Of a DNA stretch of 64,000 nt, positions 43,301 to 55,300 are shown in pieces. The notes under the pieces are model-generated. The model was not told the DNA's origin. It did not search any database and saw nothing but the letters and a program-made list of their open reading frames with translations. Made by a program: the position numbers and the translations under genes. Source of the stretch: Aquincolibacterium sp964606385 (lineage in GTDB: Bacteria > Omnitrophota > Omnitrophia > Omnitrophales > Aquincolibacteriaceae); assembly GCA_964606385.1 (NCBI GenBank), contig CAZSFZ010000001.1:1-64000 (forward strand), given 5' to 3'. Numbering within the stretch: the first letter of the stretch is position 1; every line of letters begins with the position of its first letter.

Positions 43301-46300
43301 ACATCACGTTCAAGTCAGCCCAGTTCACGCCGCCCCGCGAAAGCGCATCAATGCCGGCCCAGTTGACGCCGGCCCTGGACATCGTCCCCATATCCAGCCA
43401 GTTCACGCCCGCCTTGGAAAGGGCATCGATGCCGGACCAATTCACGCCTCCCCGAGACAGCGCGTCAATGCCGGACCAATTCACACCCGCTTTAGAGAGC
43501 ACGCCCATATCGAGCCAGTTCACGCCCGCCCGCGACATCACATTAAAATCGGACCAGTTCACGCCGGTTCTCGAAAGCACATTCAAGTCCGCCCAATTCA
43601 CGCTTGCGCTGGTGAGCACGCTCATGTCAAGCCAATTGATCCCGGCCTTCGACATAATATTGAGATCCGACCAGTTCACGCCGCCTTTGGAGAGCGCGTC
43701 GATGCCGCTCCAATTCACACCGGCTTTGGACAGCACTCCCATGTCGAGCCAGTTCACGCCCGCGCGGGTCATGACATTCATATCCGACCAATTAACTCCC
43801 GTTCGCGTCAGAATATTCATGTCGGACCAGTTGACACCCGCCTTCGACATCACTCCCATATCCGCCCAGTTGACACCCGCTCTGGAGAACACGTTCAGAT
43901 CGGCCCAGTTGACACCCGCCTTCGAAAGCACATCAATGCCCGCCCAGTTGACGCCCGCCTTGGAGAGAACTCCCATATCAAGCCAATTTACACCCGCGCG
44001 TGACATCACATTAAAATCGGACCAATTCACGCCGGTTCTCGAAAGCACATTCAGATCCGACCAGTTCACCCCGGCGCGCGACATAACATTCATATCGGAC
44101 CAGTTGACGCCCGCTTTCGACATCACATCCAGATCCGACCAGTTCACACTCGCGCGGGATAAAGCGTCGATCCCGCTCCAGTTCACCCCGCCCACGGAAA
44201 GCGCCTGGATCCCGTCCCAGTTCACACCCGCCCGCGACATCACATTAAGCCCGGACCAATTCACTCCCGCTTTGGAAAGAACGTCGAAATCGGCCCAATT
44301 GACGCCGGCCTTGGACATCGTTCCCATATCCAGCCAGTTCACACCCGCGCGGGACATCACGTTCAGATCCGACCAGTTCACACCTGTTCTCGAAAGCACA
44401 TTCAGATCCGACCAGTTCACGGCCGCTTTCGACATGGCGCTCATATCCAGCCAGTTCACCCCGGCCCTGGACATCACATTCATATCGGACCAGTTCACGC
44501 CGCCTTTCGAGAGCGCGTCGATCCCCGACCAATTGACGCCCGCCTTCGAGAGTACGCCCATATCCGACCAATTGACTCCCGCCCGGGACATCACGTTCAT
44601 ATCCATCCAGTTCACGCCTGCTTTCGAAAGAACATCCATCCCGCTCCAGTTCACGCCAGCCTTCGAAAGCACGCCCATGTCGAGCCAGTTCACGCCCGCG
44701 CGAGACATCACGTTCAGATCCGACCAATTAATACCGGTTCGTGAGAGCGCGTTCCAATCCTCCCAATTCACCGCGGCCCGGGATAACACTCCCATATCCG
44801 CCCAATTCACGCCCGCGCGCGTCAACACGTTCATATCCGTCCAATTCACACCGGCCTTAGAGAGAACATCCATACCGCTCCAGTTCACACCTGCCTTCGA
44901 AAGCACGCCCATATCCGCCCAATTGACTCCGGCTTTCGACATCACGTTGAGATCCGCCCAGTTCACGCCGGCTTTCGAAAGCACGTCGATCCCCGACCAG
45001 TTCACTCCGGCCTTGGAAAGCGTCCCCATGTCCGCCCAGTTCACGCCCGCCCGCGACATCACATTAAAATCGGACCAGTTCACCCCCGTCCGCGAAAGCA
45101 CATCAAGATCCGACCAGTTCACGCCCGCCTTCGACATCACTCCCATGTCCAGCCAGTTCACGCCCGCGCGGGAGAGCGCGTCGATCCCACTCCAGTTCAC
45201 GCCTCCTAATGAAAGCGCCTGGATCCCGTTCCAGTTCACGCCCGCTTTTGATAGCACGCCCATGTCGAGCCAGTTCACGCCCGCACGCGACATCACATTA
45301 AAATCGGACCAGTTCACGCCCGTTCGCGAAAGCACATTGAGATCGGACCAATTCACTCCCGCTTTTGACATCACTCCCATATCCGCCCAGTTCACACCAG
45401 CCTTCGACATCACATTCAGATCCGTCCAGTTCACGCCGGCCTTCGAAAGCACGTCGATCCCCGACCAGTTCACGCCGCCCACGGACAACGCCTGCAGGCC
45501 GCTCCAGTTCACGCCCGCTTTCGACATAATATTAAGATCGGCCCAATTCACACCGCCTTTGGAAAGCGCATCAATGCCGGACCAATTTACACCAGCCTTG
45601 GAGAGCACTCCCATGTCGAGCCAGTTCACCCCGGCCCTGGACATCACATTCAGATCCGCCCAATTCACGCCTGTCCGCGTCAGCACATTCAGATCCGACC
45701 AGTTGACGCCGGCTTTCGACATCGCTCCCATATCCAGCCAGTTCACGCCCGCTTTCGACATAATATTGAGATCTGCCCAGTTCACACCGCCTTTGGAAAG
45801 CGCGTCAATGCCGGACCAATTCACGCCCGCTTTGGAGAGCACTCCCATATCGAGCCAGTTCACGCCCGCGCGAGACATGACATTCATATCCGACCAGTTC
45901 ACCCCGGCGCGCGTCAGGGCATTGAAATCCGACCAGTTAACGGCCGCTTGGGACATGGCGCTCATGTCCGCCCAGTTCACTCCGGCCCTGGACATCACAT
46001 TCAGATCCGACCAGTTCACGCCGCCTTTCGAGAGCGCGTCGATCCCCGACCAGTTCACCCCGGCCTTAGAAAGCACTCCCATATCCGACCAATTCACGCC
46101 GGCCTTCGACATCACATTAAGGTCCGACCAGTTCACGCCTGCACGCGTCAGCACATTCATATCCGACCAATTCACGCCCGCTTTCGAGAGAACATTGAAG
46201 TCGGACCAATTCACACCCGCCCGCGACATCACGTTCATATCGGACCAGTTGATGCCCGCCTTCGACATCACATCGATACCGGCCCAGTTGACGCCGCCCA

Positions 46301-49300
46301 CGGAAAGCGCCTGCAATCCGTTCCAGTTCACGCCCGCCTTCGACATCACGTTGAAATCCGCCCAATTCACTCCCGACTTCGAAAGCACGTCGATCCCCGA
46401 CCAGTTCACTCCGGCCTTGGAAAGCGTCCCCATGTCCGCCCAGTTCACGCCCGCCCGCGACATCACATTAAAATCGGACCAGTTCACCCCCGTCCGCGAA
46501 AGCACATCAAGATCCGACCAGTTCACGCCCGCCTTCGACATCACTCCCATGTCCAGCCAGTTCACGCCCGCGCGGGAGAGCGCGTCGATCCCACTCCAGT
46601 TCACGCCTCCTAATGAAAGCGCCTGGATCCCGTTCCAGTTCACGCCCGCTTTTGATAGCACGCCCATGTCGAGCCAGTTCACGCCCGCACGCGACATCAC
46701 ATTAAAATCGGACCAGTTCACGCCCGTTCGCGAAAGCACATTGAGATCGGACCAATTCACTCCCGCTTTTGACATCACTCCCATATCCGCCCAGTTCACA
46801 CCAGCCTTCGACATCACATTCAGATCCGTCCAGTTCACGCCGGCCTTCGAAAGCACGTCGATCCCCGACCAGTTCACGCCCGCCTTGGAAAGCGCTCCAA
46901 GGTCAAGCCAGTTCACTCCGGCCTTGGACATCACGTTCATGTCCGCCCAGTTCACACCCGTGCGCGAAAGAACATTCATATCCGCCCAGTTCACACCGGC
47001 CTTTGAAAGAACGTCGATCCCCGACCAGTTCACGCCGGTCCTGGAAAGAACATTCATATCCGCCCAATTGACTCCCGACCTTGAGAGCGCGTCAATGCCG
47101 CTCCAGTTCACGCCCGCCTTGGAAAGAACGTTCATGTCCGCCCAGTTCACGCCCGCGCGCGTCATGACGTTAAGATCCGACCAGTTGACCCCTGCGAGCG
47201 TTAAGGCATTCATATCCGCCCAGTTCACACCTGTTTTTGAGAGGACATTCAAGTCCGCCCAATTCACGCCCGCGCGAGACATCACATTAAAATCAGACCA
47301 ATTGATACCCGCTTTCGAAAGCACGTCGATCCCCGACCAATTGACTCCCGCTTTGGAGAGCACTCCCATATCCAGCCAGTTCACACCCGCGGTTGAAAGC
47401 GCGTTCAGCCCCGACCAATTCACGCCGGTTCGAGAAAGCACATTCAGGTCCGACCAGTTCACACCCGCTTTCGACATCGCCCCAAGATCAAGCCAGTTGG
47501 TCCCGGCCTTGGACATTACGTTAAGGTCCGACCAATTCACGCCTCCGACCGAAAGCGCCTGGATCCCGTCCCAGTTCACTCCCGCTTTCGAAAGCGTTCC
47601 CATATCCGACCAATTCACGCCGGCCTTAGACATCACATTCATATCCGCCCAATTGACGCCGGTGCGCGTCAGCACATTCATATCCGTCCAGTTAATACCG
47701 GCTTTGGACAACACATCGATCCCGCTCCAGTTCACGCCGGCACGCGACATCACATTCATGTCGGACCAATTCACGCCCGCCTTCGAAAGCACATCGAGAC
47801 CATTCCAATTGACCCCCATCCGGGACAATACGTTCATATCAGACCAATTCACGCCGGCACGCGACATGACATTCAGATCCGTCCAGTTCACACCCGCCCG
47901 GGTTAAAACATTCATATCCGACCAGTTCACACCCGCTTTGGACATGGCTCCCATATCCAGCCAGTTCACGCCCGCTTTTGACATAATATTGAGGTCGGAC
48001 CAGTTCACACCCGCCTTCGAGAGCACATCAATTCCCGACCAGTTCACACCCGCTTTCGACAAAACGCCCATATCCGACCAATTCACGCCGGCTTTGGACA
48101 TCACATTCATATCCGCCCAATTGACGCCGGTGCGCGTCAGCACATTCATATCCGTCCAGTTAACACCCGCCTTTGAGAGCACATCGATGCCCGTCCAGTT
48201 CACACCGGCAAGCGACATCACATTCAGATCCGTCCAATTCACGCCCGTACGCGTCAGAACATTCATGTCGGACCAGTTCACACCAGCCTTGGACATCACG
48301 CCCATATCCGACCAGTTCACGCCGGCACGCGTCATCACGTTGAGATCCGCCCAGTTCACGCCCGTGCGCGTCAGAACATTCATGTCAGACCAATTCACAC
48401 CGGTTTTTGAAAGCACGTTAAGATCGGACCAATTGACACCCGCTTTCGACATCACATTGAGGTCCGACCAATTGACGCCTCCGACCGAAAGCGCCTGGAT
48501 CCCGCTCCAGTTCACGCCCGCTTTCGAAAAAACGTCCAGATCCGACCAGTTCACACCCGCGCGCGACATCGCCTGCAGATCCGCCCAGTTGACCCCCGTA
48601 CGAGACAGAACATTAAGATCCGACCAATTCACACCCGCCTTCGAGAGCACATCGATCCCCGACCAGTTCACGCCCGCTTTCGAAAGCACGTTCATATCCG
48701 CCCAGTTCACACCCGCTTTCGAGAGCACATCGATCCCCGACCAGTTCACACCCGCCTTTGAAAGCACGCCCATATCCAGCCAGTTAACCCCGGCCTTGGA
48801 CATCACGTTGAGATCCGACCAATTCACACCTGTGCGCGAAAGCACATTCAGGTCCGTCCAGTTCACACCGCTTCGCGACAGCACATCGATGCCGCTCCAG
48901 TTCACGCCGGCCTTCGACATCACGTTCATGTCCGCCCAATTCACACCGCTTCGGGATAACGCGTCCATCCCGCTCCAATTCACACCGGCTTTCGAAAGCA
49001 CTCCCATATCCGCCCAGTTCACGCCGGCCTTTGACATCACGTTCAGATCGGTCCAGTTCACGCCCGCTTTGGAAAGCACATCGATCCCCGACCAATTCAC
49101 GCCCGCTTTGGAAAGAACGTCCATATCCGCCCAGTTCACCCCAGCACGGGACATCACATTCAGATCCGCCCAGTTGACTCCCGTGCGAGAAAGAACATTA
49201 AGGTCCGCCCAGTTCACCCCGCTTCGCGACAACGCGTCGATCCCGGTCCAATTCACGCCGGCTTTCGACATCACATTCAGATCCGCCCAGTTCACGCCGC

Positions 49301-52300
49301 TTCGTGACAGCGCATCGACCCCGCTCCAGTTCACACCCGCTTTCGACAGCACGCCCATGTCCAGCCAGTTCACTCCGGCCTTCGACATCACATTCAGATC
49401 CGACCAGTTGATCCCCGTTCTCGAAAGAACGTTCATGTCGGACCAATTCACGCCGGCTTTCGAGAGCACATCGATCCCCGACCAGTTCACGCCGGCGCGC
49501 GACATCACGTTGAGATCCGTCCAATTCACTCCAGCCTTTGAAAAGACGTCGATCCCGCTCCAGTTGAGACCCGCCTTGGAAAACACGCTCAGATCCGACC
49601 AATTCACACCCGCACGCGAGAGCGCGTTCAGATCCGCCCAGTTCACACCGGCTTTCGAGAGCACATCGAGATCCGCCCAATTCACACCGCTACGGGAGAG
49701 AGCATCGAGTCCGGTCCAGTTGACGCCGGCGCGTGACATCACCTGAAGGTCCGTCCAGTTCACGCCCGTACGCGTAAGCACGTTCATATCCGACCAGTTC
49801 ACCCCCGCCTTCGAGAGCACGCCCATATCGGCCCAATTCACGCCGGCCTTGGACATCACATTGAGATCCGTCCAGTTTACGCCCGTTTTCGAGAGCACAT
49901 CGATCCCCGACCAGTTCACCCCCGCCTTCGAAAGCGTTCCCATGTCCAGCCAGTTCACACCCGCCTTGGACATCACGTTGAGATCCGACCAATTGACCCC
50001 TGCGCGCGTCAGCACATTCATGTCGGACCAGTTGATCGCGGCTTTTGAGAAAACCTCGAGATCAAGCCAATTCACCCCCGCTCGGGACATAGCGTTAAGA
50101 TCCGCCCAGTTCACGCCCGTCTTGGAAAGCACATCCAGGTCGGACCAATTGACGCCCGCGGCCGCAAGCGCCTGGATCCCGCCCCAATTGATCCCGGCAC
50201 GCGACATAACATTGAGACCGGACCAATTGAGGCCGGCACGGCTCAAAGCGTTCATGTCCGCCCAGTTCACACCCGCGCGACTCATCACGTTCATATCCGC
50301 CCAGTTCAGGCCCGCCTTGGACAAGGTTCCGATATCGATCCAGTTCACGCCCGCTTTCGACATGACGTTGAGATCCGCCCAGTTCACGCCGGCTTTCGAA
50401 AGCACGTCGATCCCGCTCCAATTGACTCCGGCCTTCGACAGCACGCCCATATCCAGCCAGTTCACACCCGCCTTGGAAAGCGCGTCCATGCCGCTCCAGT
50501 TCACACCGGTCCTTGAAAGTACGTTCATGTCGGACCAGTTCACTCCGGCTTTCGACATCGCCCCCATATCCAGCCAATTCACGCCCGCACGGGTCATGAC
50601 ATTCAGATCGGTCCAGTTCACGCCGGTTTTGGAAAGCACGTCCAGATCCGACCAATTCACGCCGGCCTTGGACAGGGCCCCCATATCCAGCCAGTTCACG
50701 CCCGCTTTTGAGAGGGCATCGATCCCCGTCCAATTCACGCCCGTTTTCGAAAGAACGTTCAGGTCCGCCCAATTCACGCCCGTTCTCGACATCACATTAA
50801 GATCGGTCCAGTTCACGCCCGTGCGCGTCAGCACATTCAGATCCGTCCAATTCACGCCGGCTTTGGAAAGAACATCCATCCCGCTCCAGTTCACGCCGGC
50901 CTTCGACAGAACATTAAAATCCGTCCAGTTCACGCCGCCGCGCGAAAGCGCGTCGATCCCGGTCCAGTTCACCCCGGCTGCGGAAAGCGCCCCCATATCC
51001 AACCAGTTCACGCCCGCTTTCGTCATCACGTTCATATCGGACCAATTAATGCCCGCGCGCGTCAGCACATTCAGATCCGTCCAATTCACACCCGCTTTAA
51101 AGAGAACGTCCATCCCGGTCCAGTTCACGCCGGCCCGCGACATCGCCTGGAGGTCTGTCCAGTTCACGCCCGTTTTGGAAAGCACGTTCAAGTCCGCCCA
51201 ATTCACGCCCGATTTCGACAAAATATCGATCCCGCTCCAGTTCACACCGGCTTTCGACAGCACACCCATATCCAGCCAGTTGATGCCGGTCTTCAGCATA
51301 ACATTAAGATCGGTCCAGTTGAGTCCCGCGCGGGTCAGAACATTGAGGTCCGACCAGTTGACCGCGGCCGTCGAGAGCGCGTTGAGGTCCTGCCAATTGA
51401 CCCCCGCTTTCGAAAGTACGTTCAGATCTGACCAGTTGACGCCGCTCCGTGACAACGCATCCATTCCGCTCCAGTTCACACCCGCCGCCGCGAGCGCCTG
51501 CATGCCGCTCCAGTTCACGCCGCTTCGCGAGAGCGCGTCAATGCCCGTCCAGTTCATCCCGGCTTTCGACAGCACGCCGATATCCGACCAGTTGATCCCC
51601 GTTTTTGTGATCACCTGAAGGTCCGTCCAATTAACACCCGTTCTTGAGAGCACGTTCAGATCCTCCCAATTCACCCCCGCTTTCGATAACACATCGATGC
51701 CAGACCAATTCACGCCGGCTTTGGACAAGGCCCCCATATCCAGCCAGTTCACGCCGGCCCTGGACATCGTCTGAAGGTCTGTCCAGTTGACACCCGTCTT
51801 CGAGAGCACGTTCAGATCCGTCCAGTTCACACCGGCCTTCGACATCGCGCCTACGTCCAGCCAGTTCACGCCCGCTTTCGAGAGGACATTCAGATCCGTC
51901 CAGTTCACGCCGCCTCGCGAGAGCGCGTCGATGCCAGACCAGTTCACGCCCGCTTTGGACATCACCTGAAGATCCGTCCAGTTTAAATTCGCCCGGCTCA
52001 AGACGTTGAGATCAGACCAGTTCACGCCAGCCTTGGAAAGAACATTGAAATCCGTCCAGTTGATCCCGGCCTTGGACATGGTCCCCATCACGGACCAATT
52101 CACGCCGGCCTTGGACATCACATTGAGATCGGCCCAGTTCACGCCGGCCGCGGAAAGCATCCCCACATCCAGCCAGTTCACGCCAGCCCTGGAAAGAACA
52201 TTGATCCCCGTCCAGTTCACCCCGGCTTTGGACATCACGTTCAAGTCCGTCCAGTTCACCCCCGCTTCCGAAAGAGCATCCACGCCGCTCCAATTCACAC

Positions 52301-55300
52301 CCGCTTTGGAAAGCGCTCCCACGTCCGTCCAATTCACCCCAGCCTTGGACATAGCATCGATCCCGCTCCAGTTCACGCCGGCCACCGCAAGCGCCTGGAT
52401 CCCGGCCCAGTTCACGCCTCCCCGGGACAGCGCATTGATCCCGGTCCAGTTGATCCCGGCCTTGGACAGCACGTTGAGGTCGGCCCAATTCACTTCAGAT
52501 TTGGAGAGCGCGTCGATCCCGACCCAGTTGACCCCGGCCTTGGACAGTACATTAATGTCCGTCCAGTTCACGCCGGCCGCCGAAAGCGCCTGCACCCCGC
52601 TCCAATTAACGCCTGCCCTTGAGAGAACATCGATCCCGATCCAATTCACACCGGCCCTTGAAAGAGCCTGGATCCCGCTCCAGTTCACGCCGCTACGCGA
52701 CAGGGCCTCGATCCCGCTCCAGTTCACGCCGGCCTTGGACAGTACGTTAATATCCGTCCAGTTCACGCCGGCCCGCGAGAGGGCGTTCATGCCGCTCCAG
52801 TTCACACCTTGTTTGGAAAGCACTTCCATGTCCAGCCAGTTCACCCCGGCGGTCGAAAACGCCTGGATCCCGGTCCAGTTGACACCGGCTTTTGAGAAAA
52901 CATTAAGGTCGGTCCAGTTCACGCCCGCTTTCGAAAGCACATCGATCCCTGTCCAATTCACACCTTGATTGGAAAGAACGCCCATATCGGTCCAGTTGAT
53001 CCCGGCTCTGGAAAGAGCATCCATGCCGCTCCAGTTGATCCCGATCCGTGAAAGAACGTTAAGGTCCGACCAGTTCACGCCCGATTTGGAAAGCGCATCC
53101 ACCCCGCTCCAGTTGATCCCAGCCCGTGAAAAAACATTCAGATCCGTCCAGTTCACACCCGCTTTCGAAAGGGCATCGAGGCCGCTCCAGTTCATGCCCG
53201 CTTTGGAAAGAGCGCCGATATCCAGCCAGTTCACGCCCGCCGCCGAAAGCGCTTGGATCCCGCTCCAGTTCACGCCGGTTCTGGAAAGAACATTAAGGTC
53301 CTGCCAGTTAAGACCCGTTTTGGAAAGCAATCCGAAATCGACCCAGTTCACGCCCGCGGCCGCGAGAGCCTGCATGCCGTTCCAGTTCACGCCGGTTTTG
53401 GACAGAACACCCATATCCAGCCAGTTCACACCGGCCCTCGACATCACATCGATGCCCGTCCAGTTAACGCCGGCTTGCGAAAGGGCGTTGATGTCGCTCC
53501 AGTTCACATTGGCCCGCGACAAAACCTGAAGATCCGTCCAGTTCACGCCCGCCCTGGAGATCACATCCACGCCGCTCCAATTGACGCCGGCCTTGGACAA
53601 GGCTCCGATATCCAGCCAGTTCATACCGGCCCGCGACATCACGTTAAGGTCGGCCCAGTTGATCCCCGTCACGGAAAGGTTTTGAAGATCGGACCAGTTG
53701 ATCCCCGCTTTGGAGAGAACGTTCAGGTCGATCCAGTTCACGCCGGCCTTGGAAAGAACATCCATACCGTTCCAGTTCACCCCTGCTTTCGACATCACAT
53801 CAATGCCCGTCCAGTTCACGCCCGCTTTGGAGAGCGCGTCGATCCCGGTCCAGTTGACGCCCATGCGTGAGATCACCTGAAGGTCCGTCCAATTCACACC
53901 GGCCCGGGAAAGCACATTGAGATCGGTCCAGTTGACGCCGGCCTTGGAAAGAGCGTCCATCCCGCTCCAGTTCACACCCGCCCGGGAGAGCGCGTTAAGA
54001 TCCGACCAGTTGACACCCGTACGCGAAAGAACGTTCAGGTCTTCCCAATTGACCCCTGCCTTCGAAAGCACATTAAGGTCGGTCCAGTTCACTTGACTTG
54101 CCGCTAGCGCCTGCATTCCGGACCAGTTGACACCCGCCGCGGAAAGCAGATCAAGATCGGACCAGTTCACACCCGCTTTCGAGAGCACGCCGAAATCGGA
54201 CCAGTTCACGCCGGCTTTGGAGAGCACGCCGAAATCAGTCCAGTTCACACCGCTCACCGAAAGCGCGTTCAGGCCGTCCCAGTTCACGTTCGCCGTGCTC
54301 ATGACGCGCATGTCGGTCCAGTTCACATTCGCTTTGGTCAGCGCCGCGAGATTGTCCCAGTTGATGGTCTCCGACCAGTTGACCTTGGCGCCGGTCATCT
54401 TGGCGAAGTCATCCCAGTTCGCGCCTGCCCGCGACATCCGCTGGATATCCGCCCAGTTGACGCCGGCCTGCGCCATCACCTGAAGATCCGTCCAGTTGAT
54501 CCCGATACCCGCCATCTTGCCCACGTCCAGCCAGTTCACGCCGCTCGCCGAAAGCGCCTGAATCCCGGACCAATTGACGCCGCCCACCGAAAGGGCTTCG
54601 ATGCCGCTCCAATTGACGTTGGCTTTACTCAACTTGGAAAGATCGGACCAGTTCACCCCCACCGCCGACAAAGCACCGATATCCTCCCAGTTGATCCCGG
54701 CCTTCGCCAAGCGCCCGATATCGCTCCAATTAACTCCGGACGTCGTCAGTTGCGCAAGGTCCTGGAAATTGATATTTGAAGTGCTGAACTGCATGATCTC
54801 CGACCAGCGGATCCCGGCACGCGTAAGCGTACGGACGTCCTCCCAGTTCATGCCTTTCGAGGACATTTCGGCAAGATCATTCCAGTTAACACGCGCCTCC
54901 GACATAATCTTCAAATCGTCCCAGTTCGCTTTGGCGACCGCGATCAAAATATCCCCTGTCCGTTTGTAAAGGGTCTCGGCTGAATTCGCCCCAACCGCCG
55001 TCTTGATCGCCTGAATATCGTCCCAGTTCATCAGATCGGTCTTGGCTTTGATGTCGGTGGTTTTGGTGTCGATGCTGCCTAAAGTAGAAACCGCGCCGGC
55101 GATGCCGCCCTGGATCGCCGTGTTGTAGGCAAATCGCGAGGAATAATCATTCCCTTTATAAGTGATGGTGACATCGGCCACGTAAGTATCGGAATTGGTG
55201 GGGGGCGTCCAGGATTGGCGGAACACGCTGTTATTCTTGATCGTTGCAGCGCCGGGAGCCGTAACCGCATCCCAGTTTTTATCATAGACGGTGATGGAGA

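Larger units (their letters stand above)
34860..54935 (-). repeat. 39-bp tandem repeat array (about 515 units)
   Basis: The coding repeat of the giant protein seen at DNA level: a 39-base period in which GTGAACTGG or GTGAATTGG (Val-Asn-Trp) recurs on the minus strand. Unit classes are recognisable (SDLNVMSR, LDMGVLSK, SGIDALSR, NGIQALSV) and follow one another in a quasi-regular order, so there is a higher-order period of several units. Most units keep exactly 13 codons. Rare 12-codon units occur (for example NVMTTGVNW and NVMTSGVNW), all in frame. Confidence 0.95.

Noticed and set aside
42166..49746. A 2,526-codon open frame on the plus strand (also 1,306 codons at 37597-41517) encoding a QFTPA-type 13-residue repeat
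   Set aside because: It is the antisense shadow of the 39-bp array: a period divisible by three with no stop in one antisense frame stays open indefinitely. It has no signal peptide or ribosome site, and ends where the repeat phase shifts by lost codons.
34860..54935. CRISPR array
   Set aside because: Units are contiguous, in-frame coding repeats of 39 bases with no unique spacers and no cas genes nearby.
34860..54935. BspA-like leucine-rich repeats with an NW pair (DUF285)
   Set aside because: Those repeats are about 22-25 residues with the SNVTNM core; here the period is 13 and that core is missing.
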